NCBI GenBank assembly: GCA_002415485.1
Contig: DHYU01000043.1
Coordinates: forward strand, 19,979 to 45,150
Length of the DNA stretch: 25,172 nucleotides
From: Proteobacteria bacterium UBA5122
GTDB lineage: Bacteria; Pseudomonadota; Gammaproteobacteria; Tenderiales; Tenderiaceae
Direction of reading: 5' to 3'
The notes below the pieces were generated by a model. The model was not told where the DNA came from and ran no database searches. It was given only the letters and a program-made list of their open reading frames with translations. This document shows, piece after piece, positions 15,494-23,309 of the stretch. Position 1 is the first letter of the stretch. Each line of letters starts with the position of its first letter. A program made the position numbers and the translations under genes.

Positions 15494-17668
15494 TTATCTC
15501 GTCTTGCGCGAATGACGCCCGCCAGGTTCCGACCGGCGGGCGTTTTTGTTGGCGGGGGATTTTTTCAAACCAGCCCCTTTGCGCATGCCTTCTTTGGCTG
15601 CAGCGTGCCCCGAGTCCGACGCCTCCTTGGGCTGCCAGCTCGGCACCAGGTGACGTTTGCCATTGCCGATCAGATCGGCACGCCCCATCTCTTTTAACGC
15701 GTCACGCAACATGGGCCAGTTGGCCGGGTCGTGATAACGCAAGAAGGCCTTGTGCAGACGCCGTTGCCGCCCGCCCTTGGCCGTCAGCACCCGCTCGCCA
15801 TCACGCTTGAGTTTACGCAGCGGATTACGTTCGCTGTGATACATCGCCGAGGCCAAGGCCATCGGTGATGGCAGAAAGGTCTGAACCTGGTCGAGACGAA
15901 AATCATACCGCTTCAGCCACAGCGCCAGATTCAACATATCTTCGTCACTCGCACCGGGATGGGCAGCGATGAAGTACGGGATCAAATACTGTTCCTTGCC
16001 CGCCTCGGCCGAGAACTTCTCGAACATCTCCTTGAAGCGCTCATAGGAGCCGATGCCCGGCTTCATCATCTTGCTGAGAGGGCCTTCTTCAGTATGCTCA
16101 GGCGCGATCTTCAGATAACCGCCGACGTGATGCGTCACCAGCTCCTTCACATACTCCGGCGACTCCACCGCCAGGTCGTAGCGCAGACCGGAGGCGATAA
16201 ACACCTTCTTGATGCCGGGCAAGGCACGCGCCTTGCGATACAGGCTGATCAAGGGCCCATGGTCGGTATTCAGATTTTCACAGATACCCGGATAGACGCA
16301 GGACAGACGACGGCATGAAGACTCAATCTGCTCGGATTTGCAGCGCAGGCGGTACATATTGGCCGTCGGCCCGCCTAGGTCCGAGATGTGGCCGGTAAAA
16401 CCGGGCACCATGTCGCGGATGGCCTCGACCTCCCGCAGGATCGACTTCTCAGAACGGCTTTGGATAATCCGCCCCTCGTGTTCGGTGATCGAACAGAAGG
16501 TACAGCCACCAAAGCAGCCACGCATGATGTTGACCGAAAAGCGGATCATCTCGTAGGCCGGCAGACGCGCTTCGCCATAGGCCTGGTGCGGCCGCCGCTG
16601 ATACGGCAGCTCATAGACTCGATCCAGCTCCTTGGTGCTCAGCGGGATCGGCGGCGGATTGAGCCACACGTAACGCTCACCGTGCTGTTGCACCAGGGCG
16701 CGGGCATTGCCGGGATTGGTCTCCAGGTGCAACACACGCGAGGCATGGGCGTACAACACCGGATCGCTGTTGACCTGCTCAAACGACGGCAGGCGCACCA
16801 CCGTGCGGCCACGCGCCACGCCCTTGCGCGCCCGCGTGGTGGGAAATGCAATCACCGTCTCACCCTTGGTTGCCGTGCTGTCGCAGGCGGACTGACCGGA
16901 CTGCTCGCCCGGCGTCATCGCATACGGATCGGGCTGCGGCTCGATGCGCCCCGGCTCATCGATATGGCTCGAATCCATCACCAAGCGGTCCGCGGGCAAT
17001 TCGTTGCGCATGAAGGCCGTACCGCGGATATCGGTCAGCGCGCTGATGGCCTCTCCGGCCGCCAGCCGGTGCGCAATCTCCACCACCTGGCGCTCACCAT
17101 TGCCGAACACCAATAGATCGGCCTTTGAGTCCGGCAGGATCGAACGCCGCACCTTGTCCGACCAATAGTCATAGTGGGCGATGCGGCGCAGGCTGGCCTC
17201 GATACCGCCGATCACCAAGGGCACATCGGCAAAGGCCTCACGACAACGATTGGCATAAACCACCACTGAACGGTCGGGCCGCTTGCCGCCCTCAGCATTG
17301 GGTGAATAGGCATCATCGGAGCGGATCTTGCGGTCGGCAGTATAACGATTGACCATCGAGTCCATATTACCCGCAGTCACGCCCCAAAACAGATTCGGCC
17401 GCCCAAGGCGCTTGAAGTCCTCGGCGCTACGCCAATCGGGCTGGGCGATGATGCCCACCCGAAAACCCTGTGCCTCCAGCAGGCGCCCAACCAGGGCCAT
17501 ACCGAAACTCGGGTGGTCGACATAGGCATCGCCCGTCACCAGGATCACATCACAACTGTCCCAGCCCAACACATCCATCTCGGCCCGCGACATCGGCAGA
17601 AACGGCGCTACGCCGAAACGCTTCGCCCAGTATTGGCGATAAGAAAAAAGATTCGGGGCTGATTCCAT
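15494..17668 (-). CDS. ygiQ: YgiQ family radical SAM protein (UPF0313)
   Basis: A 724-residue radical SAM enzyme of unknown reaction. It has the YgiQ N-terminal domain (LFSYRQYWAKRFG, then SCDVILVTGDAYVDHPSFG), and the radical SAM core with the 4Fe-4S cluster motif C385-x3-C389-x2-C392 (RGCFGGCTFC). The C-terminal part includes DQVQTFLPSPMALASAMYHSERNP and a highly basic tail. Residues about 240-290 look like a low-complexity insertion. Length is close to that of the E. coli protein. It is a conserved orphan, adjacent to a MATE exporter, 92 bases away on the same strand; no functional link is known. Confidence 0.94.
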   Translation of the reverse strand: MESAPNLFSYRQYWAKRFGVAPFLPMSRAEMDVLGWDSCDVILVTGDAYVDHPSFGMALVGRLLEAQGFRVGIIAQPDWRSAEDFKRLGRPNLFWGVTAGNMDSMVNRYTADRKIRSDDAYSPNAEGGKRPDRSVVVYANRCREAFADVPLVIGGIEASLRRIAHYDYWSDKVRRSILPDSKADLLVFGNGERQVVEIAHRLAAGEAISALTDIRGTAFMRNELPADRLVMDSSHIDEPGRIEPQPDPYAMTPGEQSGQSACDSTATKGETVIAFPTTRARKGVARGRTVVRLPSFEQVNSDPVLYAHASRVLHLETNPGNARALVQQHGERYVWLNPPPIPLSTKELDRVYELPYQRRPHQAYGEARLPAYEMIRFSVNIMRGCFGGCTFCSITEHEGRIIQSRSEKSILREVEAIRDMVPGFTGHISDLGGPTANMYRLRCKSEQIESSCRRLSCVYPGICENLNTDHGPLISLYRKARALPGIKKVFIASGLRYDLAVESPEYVKELVTHHVGGYLKIAPEHTEEGPLSKMMKPGIGSYERFKEMFEKFSAEAGKEQYLIPYFIAAHPGASDEDMLNLALWLKRYDFRLDQVQTFLPSPMALASAMYHSERNPLRKLKRDGERVLTAKGGRQRRLHKAFLRYHDPANWPMLRDALKEMGRADLIGNGKRHLVPSWQPKEASDSGHAAAKEGMRKGAGLKKSPANKNARRSEPGGRHSRKTR
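15515..15550 (+). terminator. Intrinsic terminator of the 124-residue gene, inside the ygiQ coding end
   Basis: ACGCCCGCC (15515-15523) pairs with GGCGGGCGT (15535-15543). After one bulged A the stem continues as GGT/ACC around a TCCG tetraloop. TTTTTGTT follows directly on the plus strand. It lies 24 bases after the plus-strand stop, entirely within codons of the ygiQ C-terminal tail. Confidence 0.85.
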
Positions 17669-17760
17669 GGGCAGGACCTGACAACTGAAGACCTTGTAAA
17701 AACAAGGACAAATGAGGCGAAAACTGGCGTTATTTTAGCTGATTTTGCATCAAACCGCGA

Positions 17761-19083
17761 CTAAAACACCTGCGGCGCAAAACGACAAAAACTCCAGGTC
17801 ATGGTCAGTCCCCGCGCCGCCATAAACACCATCAACGCCGCCCACAGCCCATGATTGCCCCAGCCCTGAAACAGATACCATGCGGGCAGAAAACACAGCA
17901 GGGTCGACACCAGCATTGTATTGCGCATCTCGCGGGCGCGGGTCGCACCGATGAAGATGCCGTCAAACAGATAACTCCACACCGAGATCAACGGCGCCAG
18001 TATCAGCCAGGGCAGATATTCGTGAGCGATCTCGCGCACCGCGGCCTGATCCGTCAATAGCGCAATCAACCACTCGCCCGCCAGCCAGTACAACAGACTA
18101 AATCCCAACGCCACCAGGCCCGACCAGACGCCCACCGTGGCAATCGCCCGCCGCCACTCATCGTGTCGCCGCTGCCCCACCGCCCGTCCGACCAGGGCCT
18201 CGGCGGCATGTGCCAGGCCATCGAGCCCATAGGCCATCAGCGTCTGAAAATTCATCAACACCGCATTGGCGGCGAGGATCAGATCGCCCTGCCGCGCGCC
18301 TTGCGCGGTAAAAAAGGCGAAGCTAAAGATCAGGCACAGCGTGCGAATGAAGATGTTTTGATTCAGCAGCCACATCTCGCGCAACCGCGGCCAATCCCAA
18401 ATGCACATTCCCCGCCAGGTGCCAGGATGACCGCGCAGATAGCGCCGCACCAGCCACAGCCCCACCGCAACGCCGAGGTACTCGGCAATCACCGAGGCCC
18501 AGGCCACGCCGTCGACCGTCATGCCCAGGCCAGGCACAAACCACAGATCGAGCACGATGTTGCTGAGATTGATCACCAACAGCAGGATCAACGGCCCTTG
18601 CGCCCGCTGCATGCCGAGAAACCAGCCGATCAGCGCGTAGTTGACCAAGGCCGCCGGCGCGCTCCAGATGCGGATCGCAAAATACTCCGCACCATAGCGT
18701 TCGACCTCGGCACTGGCATCGATCAGTGCAAAGGCTGCAGCGGCTATTGGCCTCTGGAGCAACAACACCAATGCGCCCAGGGCCACGGCCAACACGATGG
18801 CCCGCGCCAGCACCGCCCGCAGTTCATGATGATCCTCACGCCCAAACGCCTGGGCGGTCAGGCCCGTCGTGCCCATGCGCAAAAAACCAAAGCCCCAAAA
18901 CACAAAGGAGAAGATCAAGGCCCCTACCGCCACCGCGCCCAGGTAATAAGGTGCGCTAAGGTGGCCCATCACCGCGGTATCCACCAGCCCGAGCAGCGGG
19001 ATGCTCAGATTGGAGAGGATCATCGGTCCTGCCAGCTGCCAGACACGGGCGTGGATGAGTGTGTAAGTCGGTTTCATGCGCAT
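17761..19083 (-). CDS. MATE family efflux transporter, DinF type
   Basis: An inner-membrane antiporter of about 440 residues with twelve predicted membrane helices, of the class that exports drugs or toxic metabolites using Na+ or H+. The DinF-like features are IWQLAGP-like start (VWQLAGPMILSNLSIPLLGLVDTAVMGHL) and the second-half counterpart NQNIFIRTLCLIFSFAFFTAQGA. The start is taken as ATG 19083 (MRMKPTYTL), which has GGTGG eight bases upstream; ATG 19077 is possible and a GTG at 19122 less likely. It is divergent from the BamB-like gene. The E. coli lexA-dinF linkage is absent. Confidence 0.88.
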   Translation of the reverse strand: MRMKPTYTLIHARVWQLAGPMILSNLSIPLLGLVDTAVMGHLSAPYYLGAVAVGALIFSFVFWGFGFLRMGTTGLTAQAFGREDHHELRAVLARAIVLAVALGALVLLLQRPIAAAAFALIDASAEVERYGAEYFAIRIWSAPAALVNYALIGWFLGMQRAQGPLILLLVINLSNIVLDLWFVPGLGMTVDGVAWASVIAEYLGVAVGLWLVRRYLRGHPGTWRGMCIWDWPRLREMWLLNQNIFIRTLCLIFSFAFFTAQGARQGDLILAANAVLMNFQTLMAYGLDGLAHAAEALVGRAVGQRRHDEWRRAIATVGVWSGLVALGFSLLYWLAGEWLIALLTDQAAVREIAHEYLPWLILAPLISVWSYLFDGIFIGATRAREMRNTMLVSTLLCFLPAWYLFQGWGNHGLWAALMVFMAARGLTMTWSFCRFAPQVF

Positions 19084-19161
19084 CAAGTTAGCCACCGGGG
19101 GGCGGCACCGTACCCGGCACACCCATCAAAATCAAGTGCCTGATTGCAGTGTGGAAATCAC

Positions 19162-19167
19162 TATAAT
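19162..19167 (+). promoter_or_regulatory. Possible -10 element for the BamB-like gene
   Basis: A perfect TATAAT lies 78 bases before the ATG of the BamB-like lipoprotein gene. The best -35-like word (TTGCAG, 19144) is only 12 bases away, which is too short, and no extended -10 is present. An activator might be needed, or the match may be chance. Confidence 0.4.
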
Positions 19168-19244
19168 GGCCGATAAACAAGCTGGTACGATATTAGCCTT
19201 GGCGATTGACCTCGCCGGTTCCGATTTAACAGGAGTTCAGTGAC

Positions 19245-20354
19245 ATGGAGACTACTGGTTGTGTACACATCCGCAACGCCGTCATCGGCCTGGCGGTCAT
19301 CAGTCTGCTCAGTGCCTGCAGCAGTGGCCCCAAGGTCAGTATGTTTCGCGCCAACCCGGCGCAGACCGGCGAATACTCCACCGCCAACCTGCCCCAGGTC
19401 AAAGAACTGAAGTGGAAGTTCAAGACCCAGGCCGAGGTCAATGCCTCACCCGTGCTGTTACACGACACGGTCTACATCGGCAGCAACGATCACCACCTCT
19501 ACGCCATCGATCTCAATAGCGGCGGCGCCAAATGGCAGTACAAGACCGGCAACAAGGTCAGCGCCACCGCGCTGGTGGTCGACAACAGCGTCTATGCCGC
19601 CAGTCAGGATGGCAAACTCTACGCGCTTGATGCCCTCAGTGGCGCCGCACAATGGCAGTTCACAACCGGCGGCGCGATCTTCGCATCGCCCGGTTACAGT
19701 AATGGCAGCATCTACCTTACCAGTACCGACAACAACCTCTACGCCGTCGATGCCGTCAGCGGAAACGAACAATGGCGCTTCAACGCCAGCACCCCAATCT
19801 ATTCGTCACCCGCGGTCAGCGCCGAGTTGGTCCTCTTCGGCACGCAGGAAGGATTTTTGTACGCGATCAACCGCAACACAGGTCAGGAGCTTTGGCGCTT
19901 CAAGACCAATGGCGCGATCTACTCCTCACCCGCGATCAGAGACGACACCGTCTATTTCGGCAGCGACGACAATCGACTCTACGCCGTGAATATTCGCACC
20001 GGCCAGGAACGCTGGCACATCAACACCCTCGCCCCAGTGACCTCATCGCCTGCGGTCAGTGACAAACAGGTATTCGTCGGCAGCCAGGACAACCGCCTCT
20101 ACGCCGCCAGCCTCAGCGAACGCCACACCCAGTGGAAATTCATGACCGAGGACTGGGTCAACGCATCCCCCATCATCAACGATGGCATCGTCTATTTCGC
20201 CAGCTACGATAAACACCTGTACGCGGTGGATGCTGAAAAAGGCAATCTCAAATGGAAATTCAAGGTGGAAAGCCGCATCTACTCATCACCGCTGATCCAT
20301 AATGGCGTCGTCATCTTCGGCAGCTTTGATGGCAACGTCTACGCCCTTAACTAA
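19245..20354 (+). CDS. BamB-like outer-membrane lipoprotein, eight-repeat PQQ-type propeller
   Basis: A 369-residue lipoprotein. A signal peptide ends in the lipobox LSAC (C25) with serine at +2, which predicts outer-membrane sorting. The remainder is a beta-propeller of PQQ-like repeats. Each repeat runs about as VYxGSxDxxLYAxDxxTGxxxWxFxT then xxxSSP. The LYA/VYA triplets fall at residues 85, 125, 165, 205, 245, 285, 325 and 365, exactly 40 apart. PQQ-quinoprotein catalytic residues are not evident, so a structural or scaffold role is likelier. It resembles BamB of the outer-membrane protein assembly complex, but lacks the usual hisS/der neighbours, so it may be a paralog. AGGAG stands nine bases before the ATG. 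Confidence 0.88.
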   Translation: METTGCVHIRNAVIGLAVISLLSACSSGPKVSMFRANPAQTGEYSTANLPQVKELKWKFKTQAEVNASPVLLHDTVYIGSNDHHLYAIDLNSGGAKWQYKTGNKVSATALVVDNSVYAASQDGKLYALDALSGAAQWQFTTGGAIFASPGYSNGSIYLTSTDNNLYAVDAVSGNEQWRFNASTPIYSSPAVSAELVLFGTQEGFLYAINRNTGQELWRFKTNGAIYSSPAIRDDTVYFGSDDNRLYAVNIRTGQERWHINTLAPVTSSPAVSDKQVFVGSQDNRLYAASLSERHTQWKFMTEDWVNASPIINDGIVYFASYDKHLYAVDAEKGNLKWKFKVESRIYSSPLIHNGVVIFGSFDGNVYALN

Positions 20355-20377
20355 ACCCCAAGCGTAAAAGCAGCCAT

Positions 20378-20406
20378 AAAAAAAGGGGGAGCCACAGCTC
20401 CCCCTT
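20378..20406. terminator. Bidirectional terminator between BamB-like and manC genes
   Basis: GGGGGAGC (20385-20392) pairs with GCTCCCCC (20397-20404) around CACA, extended by AA/TT. On the minus strand seven T follow, making it strong for manC. On the plus strand the tail is TTCTCCTTTC, weaker but adequate for the BamB-like gene. It lies between two convergent stops. Confidence 0.9.
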
Positions 20407-20433
20407 CTCCTTTCATACACGTGCAAACAGCGT

Positions 20434-21891
20434 TTAACGCCCGTACACATCCTCGTAACGCACAATGTCGTCCTCACCGAGATAACTGCCGGACTGCACC
20501 TCGATCAGCTCCAACGGAATGCTGCCTGGATTTTCCAGTCGGTGTTTGACGCCGAGCGGGATATACGTCGATTGATTTTCGGTGACGATGATCTGCTCGT
20601 CGCCGCGCGTGACCTTGGCCGTGCCTTTGACGACGATCCAATGCTCGGCGCGGTGGTGATGCATTTGCAGCGACAGCGCCGCCCCCGGGTTCACCGTGAT
20701 GCGTTTGACCTGGAAACGCTCACCGTTATCGATCGAATCGTAGGCGCCCCACGGGCGATAGACGCGACGATGCAGCTTGGTATGCGTACGGCCGTCGGCA
20801 TTGAGCTGTTCGACGATCTTCTTCACATCCTGCGCACGGTCTTTGTGGGCCACCATCACCGCATCGGCGGTTTCGACGACGACCAGGTCTTCCACGCCCA
20901 CCGTCGCCACCAGTTTGTTCTTGGCCAGGATCAGATTGTTGCGGCTGTCCTGCGTGTAGACATCGCCCTCGATGACATTGCCGTTTTGATCCTTGTCACT
21001 GATGTGCCACAGGCTGGACCAAGCACCGACATCCGACCACTTGGCATCCAGCGGCACCACGGCACCGGTCAACGCGCCGCTGTTGGCGCCAGCGAGGTGT
21101 TCCATGACCGCGTAGTCGATGGAATCGCTGGGACAGGCCTCGAACGCGGCACGGTCGATACGGAAGAAGTCCTGGTCGACCACGCCCTTGTCGGCCGCCT
21201 CACGGCAGGCCGCCAACATCTGCGGCTGGAAGGTCTCGATCGCCTTCAGCCACACCGAGGCGCGCATCATGAACATGCCGCTGTTCCACAGGTATTGGCC
21301 GGAGTCGAGATAACGCTGCGCGTCGGCGAGATTCGGCTTTTCAACAAACGCCGCGATGTGGTGGGCCGTGCCTTGCAGTGCATCGCCGACCTTGATGTAA
21401 CCGTAGCCGGTCTCGGGCTCATCGGGGACGACGCCGAAGGTCACCAGTTGCCCCTGCTCGGCCAGATTGCCGGCCTCGATCAGGGCCCGGTGAAAGGCCT
21501 CAATATCGGCAATATTATGATCGGCCGGCATCACCATCATCAGCGGGTCACCGTCTTGCGCCAGGGCCAGCGCGGCCAGCGTCAAGGCGGGCGCGGTATT
21601 GCGGCCGATGGGCTCGAGCACGATATGACTGAACGGCAGCGCCTCCTGCAGCAGCTGATCGGCCACCGTAAACCGATGCGCCTCATTGGCGACGACCAAG
21701 GCCGGGGCCAGCGTGATCGCCTGACCGGCCTGGCTGCGTTTACGCTCCAGACCGTGCAAGCGGATCAGGGTAGATTGCAGCATGGTGTGTTCACCACACA
21801 AGGCAATCAGTTGTTTCGGATAATGCTCGCGCGACAGCGGCCACAAACGGGAACCACTACCACCACTCAAAACCACCGGGACAATATTCAT
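20434..21891 (-). CDS. manC: Mannose-1-phosphate guanylyltransferase / mannose-6-phosphate isomerase
   Basis: A fused enzyme of 485 residues (ManC/AlgA/CpsB type). It converts fructose-6-phosphate to mannose-6-phosphate and mannose-1-phosphate plus GTP to GDP-mannose, a precursor for exopolysaccharide and O-antigen. The N-terminal nucleotidyltransferase shows GGSGSRLWPLSREHYPKQL (10-28) and FVEKP. The C-terminal cupin isomerase domain starts near R379 (RPWG) and holds the metal-binding cluster QMHHHRAEH (409-417). GGAAG lies just before the ATG. No phosphomannomutase or capsule gene is seen nearby. It follows def by 50 bases and ends at a strong terminator. Confidence 0.95.
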   Translation of the reverse strand: MNIVPVVLSGGSGSRLWPLSREHYPKQLIALCGEHTMLQSTLIRLHGLERKRSQAGQAITLAPALVVANEAHRFTVADQLLQEALPFSHIVLEPIGRNTAPALTLAALALAQDGDPLMMVMPADHNIADIEAFHRALIEAGNLAEQGQLVTFGVVPDEPETGYGYIKVGDALQGTAHHIAAFVEKPNLADAQRYLDSGQYLWNSGMFMMRASVWLKAIETFQPQMLAACREAADKGVVDQDFFRIDRAAFEACPSDSIDYAVMEHLAGANSGALTGAVVPLDAKWSDVGAWSSLWHISDKDQNGNVIEGDVYTQDSRNNLILAKNKLVATVGVEDLVVVETADAVMVAHKDRAQDVKKIVEQLNADGRTHTKLHRRVYRPWGAYDSIDNGERFQVKRITVNPGAALSLQMHHHRAEHWIVVKGTAKVTRGDEQIIVTENQSTYIPLGVKHRLENPGSIPLELIEVQSGSYLGEDDIVRYEDVYGR

Positions 21892-21903
21892 AACACTTCC
21901 GTT

Positions 21904-21931
21904 TATATATCCAAGATAAATGTTGTGCCAA
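21904..21931 (-). promoter_or_regulatory. Possible sigma-70 promoter of manC
   Basis: In the 50-base gap after def, the minus strand has TTGGCA (21926-21931), 16 bases, then TATATA (21904-21909). Transcription would start near 21897, inside the ribosome site, leaving almost no leader. The match is good but this position makes it doubtful; read-through from def is the alternative. Confidence 0.3.
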
Positions 21932-21941
21932 ATAGTACCAC

Positions 21942-22469
21942 CTACGCCGGATTGCGAGCAGCCTCCAGCTCCTCGACAAAGCCGAACTGGCTCAGATCCC
22001 CCATCCGCCGCGGATACAACAGTCCATCCAGATGATCGACCTCATGCTGCACCACCCGCGCATGAAAACCACTGACCTCACGTTCAATACGCTGACCCAG
22101 CGCGTCGTAGCCGGAATAACGGATATGCTGATACCGTGACACCAAACCTCTGAGCCCAGGCACCGACAGGCAGCCCTCCCAGCCCGGTTCCTGAGCTTGG
22201 TCGAGGACCTTGATCTGCGGGTTGATCAACACCGTCTGCGGCACAGGTTCGGCCTCGGGATAACGCGGGTTTTGATCAAAACCAAAGATCACGATGCGCA
22301 GATTGATGTCGATCTGCGGCGCGGCCAGACCCACCCCATTACGCGCCGCCATCGTATCGAACATATCCTGCAACACGGCATGCAGTTCAGGCGTATCAAA
22401 CTCAGACACGGGTTCGGCCACGCGCAGCAGATGTGGATGCCCCATGCGCAATACCGGTCTCACCGCCAT
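21942..22469 (-). CDS. def: Peptide deformylase
   Basis: A metalloenzyme that removes the formyl group from the N-terminal methionine of new proteins. All three motifs are intact: GVGLAAPQ (45-52), EGCLS (98-102, metal ligand C100) and QHEVDH (141-146, metal ligands H142 and H146, catalytic E143). The length of 175 residues is normal. The ATG is two bases after the stop of the DUF2797 gene, so the two are translated from one transcript. It is not next to fmt, so it could be a second deformylase; the fmt region is outside the window. Confidence 0.96.
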   Translation of the reverse strand: MAVRPVLRMGHPHLLRVAEPVSEFDTPELHAVLQDMFDTMAARNGVGLAAPQIDINLRIVIFGFDQNPRYPEAEPVPQTVLINPQIKVLDQAQEPGWEGCLSVPGLRGLVSRYQHIRYSGYDALGQRIEREVSGFHARVVQHEVDHLDGLLYPRRMGDLSQFGFVEELEAARNPA

Positions 22470-22471
22470 GA

Positions 22472-23302
22472 TCAGGCCTCCAGACTCACCTTGTAACCAC
22501 CGAACTTGCGGATATTGATCACGCCACTGTCGAAGATCAGATACTGGCCCTTGATGCCGAGCAGCGTGCCTTCCACCACCGGCGTCTTGTCCAGATTAAA
22601 CGACGTGACCTTGGCCGGATATTCGTCCACCGGAAATGCAATCTCCAGCGGTGCGTCAGACAGCGGCGTCAATTCATCGACCGCCAGACGATCACGCAAG
22701 GCATCGAGTGCGCCTTGGGCCTGAGATAGCAGTTGGTCACGCGCCGCGATCATATCGATCGGTTCGCTGATGCCCTTGAGCATCTTGCGCCAATCGGTGC
22801 GATCCGCCACATAGGCCTTCAACGCCACCTCGACCAGGCCGGCATGAAAACGATTGGCGACCTTAAACAAGGCCAGCGCCTGCGTCGCGCCCTGGTCGAT
22901 CCAACGGGTTGGAATCTGGCTGCCACGGGTGATACCCACCTTCAAGCCCGATGAATTAGCGAGATAGACATAGTGCGGCTGAAAACAGTGGTCTTTGGCC
23001 CAGGCTTCATCACGACAGGTGCCCGCCGCAAAGTGACAGGTCTCCGGTTTGACGATGCAGCCATCGCACTCGGCCAGACTGCGCATGCACGGAAAACAAT
23101 AGCCCTGCGCAAAACTCTTATTGGTCTTGCGGCCGCAGTGCACGCAATGGATCTCGCCGTGATACGTCAGTTTTACATGCTGCCCCAGCAGCCCGTTTAT
23201 CGGTTGCAGGGCCTCGCCCAATACAAGTTGATATTGCACGGGTGTGTCCAGTGCCACCCGCATCTTGCGCAGATTTCCGTCGATCGTCACAGCGTTTCCC
23301 AT
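22472..23302 (-). CDS. DUF2797 family protein, zinc-cluster plus GIY-YIG-like domain
   Basis: A 276-residue protein of unknown function. The N-terminal third is rich in metal-ligand residues: C53-x2-C56, C69-x2-C72, C79-x2-C82, then C89-H90, C96 and H105-C106. It is followed by YVYLA (111-115), KVGITR (121-126) and R133 in PTRWIDQGA, with a glutamate in the helix GLVEVALKAY, an order that resembles a GIY-YIG nuclease core. The C-terminal part (about 215-276) looks like a beta-rich domain. It starts seven bases after pepN and ends two bases before def, so it belongs to a peptide-processing operon, though I infer no shared function. Confidence 0.85.
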   Translation of the reverse strand: MGNAVTIDGNLRKMRVALDTPVQYQLVLGEALQPINGLLGQHVKLTYHGEIHCVHCGRKTNKSFAQGYCFPCMRSLAECDGCIVKPETCHFAAGTCRDEAWAKDHCFQPHYVYLANSSGLKVGITRGSQIPTRWIDQGATQALALFKVANRFHAGLVEVALKAYVADRTDWRKMLKGISEPIDMIAARDQLLSQAQGALDALRDRLAVDELTPLSDAPLEIAFPVDEYPAKVTSFNLDKTPVVEGTLLGIKGQYLIFDSGVINIRKFGGYKVSLEA

Positions 23303-23309
23303 TCAGAAT

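Noticed and set aside
16388..17116. A 242-codon open frame antisense to ygiQ
   Set aside because: It has no recognisable domain and lies wholly inside a complete radical SAM gene.
17692..17707. Hairpin CCTTGT-AAAA-ACAAGG upstream of ygiQ
   Set aside because: The stem has six pairs, with no T run on the minus strand, so it is not a credible terminator for the MATE gene.
18163..19143. A 326-codon open frame antisense to the MATE exporter gene
   Set aside because: It is rich in His, Gln, Arg and Pro, the mirror of hydrophobic membrane codons, and the sense gene is clear.
19144..19167. TTGCAG and TATAAT as a full promoter pair
   Set aside because: The spacing is only 12 bases; only the -10 is listed, at low confidence.
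20542..22035. A 497-codon open frame antisense to manC and def
   Set aside because: Both sense genes are complete with all catalytic motifs. The antisense frame is low complexity (many His, Arg, Asp, Gly), as expected opposite GC-rich codons, and has no ribosome site or family match.
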